Positions 61,677-64,000 of a stretch of 64,000 nucleotides of DNA are shown one piece after another. Under the pieces are notes generated by a model. The model had not been told where the DNA came from, made no database searches, and saw only the letters and a list, made by a program, of their open reading frames with translations. A program made the translations under genes and the position numbers. Where the stretch lies: positions 210,805 to 274,804 of the forward strand of contig NMRB01000112.1 in assembly GCA_002633025.1 (NCBI GenBank). Reading direction: 5' to 3'. The first letter of the stretch is position 1; each line of letters begins with the position of its first letter. This DNA comes from Notospermus geniculatus (lineage: Eukaryota; Nemertea; Pilidiophora; Heteronemertea; Lineidae).

Positions 61677-64000
61677 ATTTGATGATGCGGTAACCACTTG
61701 GTTCCATGGGAGGCTGCTGGTGTGCAACTGAAGTCGTGTTGCATCATGACATGTATTCTACTTAGGCCTGATGGAACTGTGTGCTGCACATGTGGCATTT
61801 GACACATTTATCACCTGGTGTTGAAAACTTGAAAAAGGATGAGAATTTGAAAATTTGGTTACAGTATTTGGAATATTTTTGTATTTTTGTAGTGCTTGGC
61901 CACAAGGCCCTGCAGGGGTTATTGTGTGTTTTGGGGTGTTGCGTGATGGGCTGTAATGCATCAGTCCGTACGTCCATCCGTAAACTTTTGTTAATGCTCT
62001 AGTGCCTTTATTTGTTTTGAAAAAAAATTTGGTCTTTGGTGATTATAAATATAATATGGACCTAAGATTTACCCGGTAGGTTGAATTCGATTTTGAACGG
62101 TAATGTTACAGTAATACAGAGGTAAATGTTCATAGTCAATGCATTTACAGGGAATTGTGACATGATTGGACTTCAAATATATGGCTTGCGTGAAGTTCAG
62201 TTGTGGCTACTGCTGATTTCCTTCCAGCACCATGCTGAATTTTAACCAACTGGGCAGAATGCCATTCATTGGCACTCTTTTTCTAACCTGCCATCTTCCT
62301 GATTCACTACCAGTATCTATTTACATTTAACATGTACGAAGTTAAAACGTATTATGGTCACCCCTATGTTATTCCACATGTAGCTTCCAGAAGTTAATTT
62401 TTTACTCAATATTCACACTCTTAATGACCACTCAAGCTGAAGAAATTAGACTGAAAGAGTGGATTATTCTGAAGTTTTGCTGATGATAGTTCCACATAAT
62501 TGGGAGCATGATTTTGAAACCCACACAGGGTTCAAACAGGTTGAGAGGCAGTTTTGCCCTTGCATTAATGGCCTGTTAGGACAGGAATATTGAACTGTTT
62601 GTACATCATAACAGGGATTTCATCACTTCATGAAATGCGAGCTTCCTGTTGGTCATAGGTAGGATTGGGGCTGAAGGAGGGATAGAAACCTATTGTTTTT
62701 GTTTCATATTAGTTTATACATGGATGAATTCTTCCAAGAAATTTGGGGTTATGAAAGCTTCACTGGCAGTGTCCATGATTTTATACACTGAAAGCATGTA
62801 CTCATATATACATATTTAGCAAATTGATTATGTTTAGAAGAATCTAATCAAGGTTAATGGTAGTTTTTGTTACTTTTCATACATGGTGAGTAGCCTCTTT
62901 ACTATTCGTAGCAACCATGGGTTACGATGGAGGGTTTCAGTAAGTGGTCACCATGTCTGACATCCATCCTGCCAAATTTCTCTGAAAAACTTAAATGAAG
63001 ATCAGTAGATTGCATGATCCATCAATTCGGAATAAATGAAAGGATAATAAAGAGGTTACCCATTGAATTCTATTTTCAAGTTGTTCTTTAACCATTTCAG
63101 TGCCGGTGCCCTGAATACTGCGACTTTGCACCATTACATTGAATGATATTGAAGGCTGAAATTGAGGCCATGAAGTCACTGCATTGAAATACTTGGAAAA
63201 TGCATCGAAAAATGTTGGTGTCCTCATGGCAACAATAAAGCCAGCATAGAAATAATTATCTTTTACACATACATGTGTGGAGATAGTTTCTGTCATGTTT
63301 CCTGTGCGGTTTACAAACTTGTTAGTGAGTAGTCATCATTTGCAGGCTGGGCAGATACAGAGACAGGGGACTGCATCACTCAATTCAAAACTTCAGAATT
63401 GGCCATTTGTATTGATATATTTCACTCAAACTTCTAATTTCCTGTTTAAAAAAAAACATGCAGCAGGTTTTCAACAGAGTTTGCAGGTTGCAGACAAACA
63501 TTATACATGTACTCATCCCAGTTGCTTTTGAAGAAAACTGTCCTTTTGTGGTTTATAGTAATTGGATGAATCGGATCTGTAATAATTCCAGCAAGGAAAA
63601 TATACCATAATTGGAGGTCTAGGCCTCATTGTTTCTAATAAAAAGCATATTGCATATTTCATGTCATGGTATTTGCAGTTCGTACTAATTTGAGTAAATT
63701 TCAAGTGTTTTTGCCATTTTAAGGGCATGTATGTGGTTTGGAATAGGAGCAGTCAGCCACATGTATTGCAAGAAGATGGCAGCAAAGTTCTGGCAGACCA
63801 ATACAAAAAAAGTTCTCTTATCAAGCATGAATGGGTCTGCTATATGCATTTAATTGGGCTGCAATGACACCTATTGGCAAGGGACAGCTCCTATTGCCAT
63901 GTTGACCTTGTAACCTGACAATAGATTTGGTCCCCTGCCCTCGAGCCCCTACAGGAGACGAGGTGTGGCACTTGATTGACGTGACCCTGGTTTTATCTTA
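61677..64000. other. RNF216 3'UTR and downstream flank
   Basis: AT-rich with no exon chain or conserved ORF. Candidate polyadenylation signals are near 63.03-63.24 kb. No repeat recognised. Confidence 0.5.
63031..63239 (+). terminator. Candidate RNF216 polyadenylation signals
   Basis: AATAAA hexamers at 63031-63036, 63046-63051 and 63234-63239 are the first plausible plus-strand signals after the RNF216 stop (61676). They imply a 3'UTR of about 1.4-1.6 kb. There is no other evidence. Confidence 0.25.

Overview
The window is eukaryotic, from an intron-rich animal genome. The genes are split by GT-AG introns (plus one GC-AG intron), intergenic DNA is AT-rich, and short inverted-repeat transposons are dense throughout. 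Abundant TAGGCCTA and TACATGTA words and many non-autonomous elements suggest a marine invertebrate, perhaps a deuterostome such as an echinoderm or hemichordate; I cannot fix the taxon from sequence alone. Isolated N characters (47948, 60269) show it is an assembly scaffold.

Three protein-coding genes can be reconstructed with consistent splice phases. (1) Minus strand, 24963 down to 5356: an ortholog of Drgx (DRG11/Prrxl1), a paired-like homeobox gene. It has six coding exons (370 codons plus stop), the family N-terminus, a Q50 homeodomain split over three exons and a C-terminal OAR motif. Its third intron is about 14.5 kb and the second is a GC-AG intron. (2) Plus strand, 43683-46288: an ortholog of JMJD8, a JmjC-fold protein of the ER lumen, with eight coding exons (278 codons plus stop). 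(3) Plus strand, about 50112-61676: an ortholog of RNF216/TRIAD3, an RBR-type E3 ubiquitin ligase. Eighteen coding exons are recognised; the exon carrying the start codon was not found. It has a 3-kb low-complexity exon with 67-residue repeats, and one zinc-binding exon is present twice in the assembly.

Layout: 1-5355 is 3' flank of Drgx with an inverted repeat; 5356-24963 is Drgx, whose introns hold many MITEs and a satellite-bearing element; 24964-43682 is intergenic with several foldback elements, a nested GC-rich transposon cluster (33.9-35.6 kb) and a 1-kb foldback (40-41 kb); 43683-46288 is JMJD8; 46289-50111 is its 3'UTR and intergenic DNA with a 499-bp element flanked by a perfect 8-bp target duplication; 50112-61676 is RNF216; 61677-64000 is probable RNF216 3'UTR and flank.

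The three genes do not form a pathway: Drgx is a neuronal transcription factor, JMJD8 an ER protein and RNF216 a ubiquitin ligase. JMJD8 and RNF216 lie head to tail, 3.8 kb apart. No rRNA, CRISPR or prokaryotic system is present, and I found no convincing wholly new system. The most notable items are the complete Drgx model with its GC-AG intron, the duplicated RNF216 exon next to an N, a MITE nested in an older repeat whose empty site is visible elsewhere in the window, and a family of TA-flanked MITEs sharing GGGAG termini.
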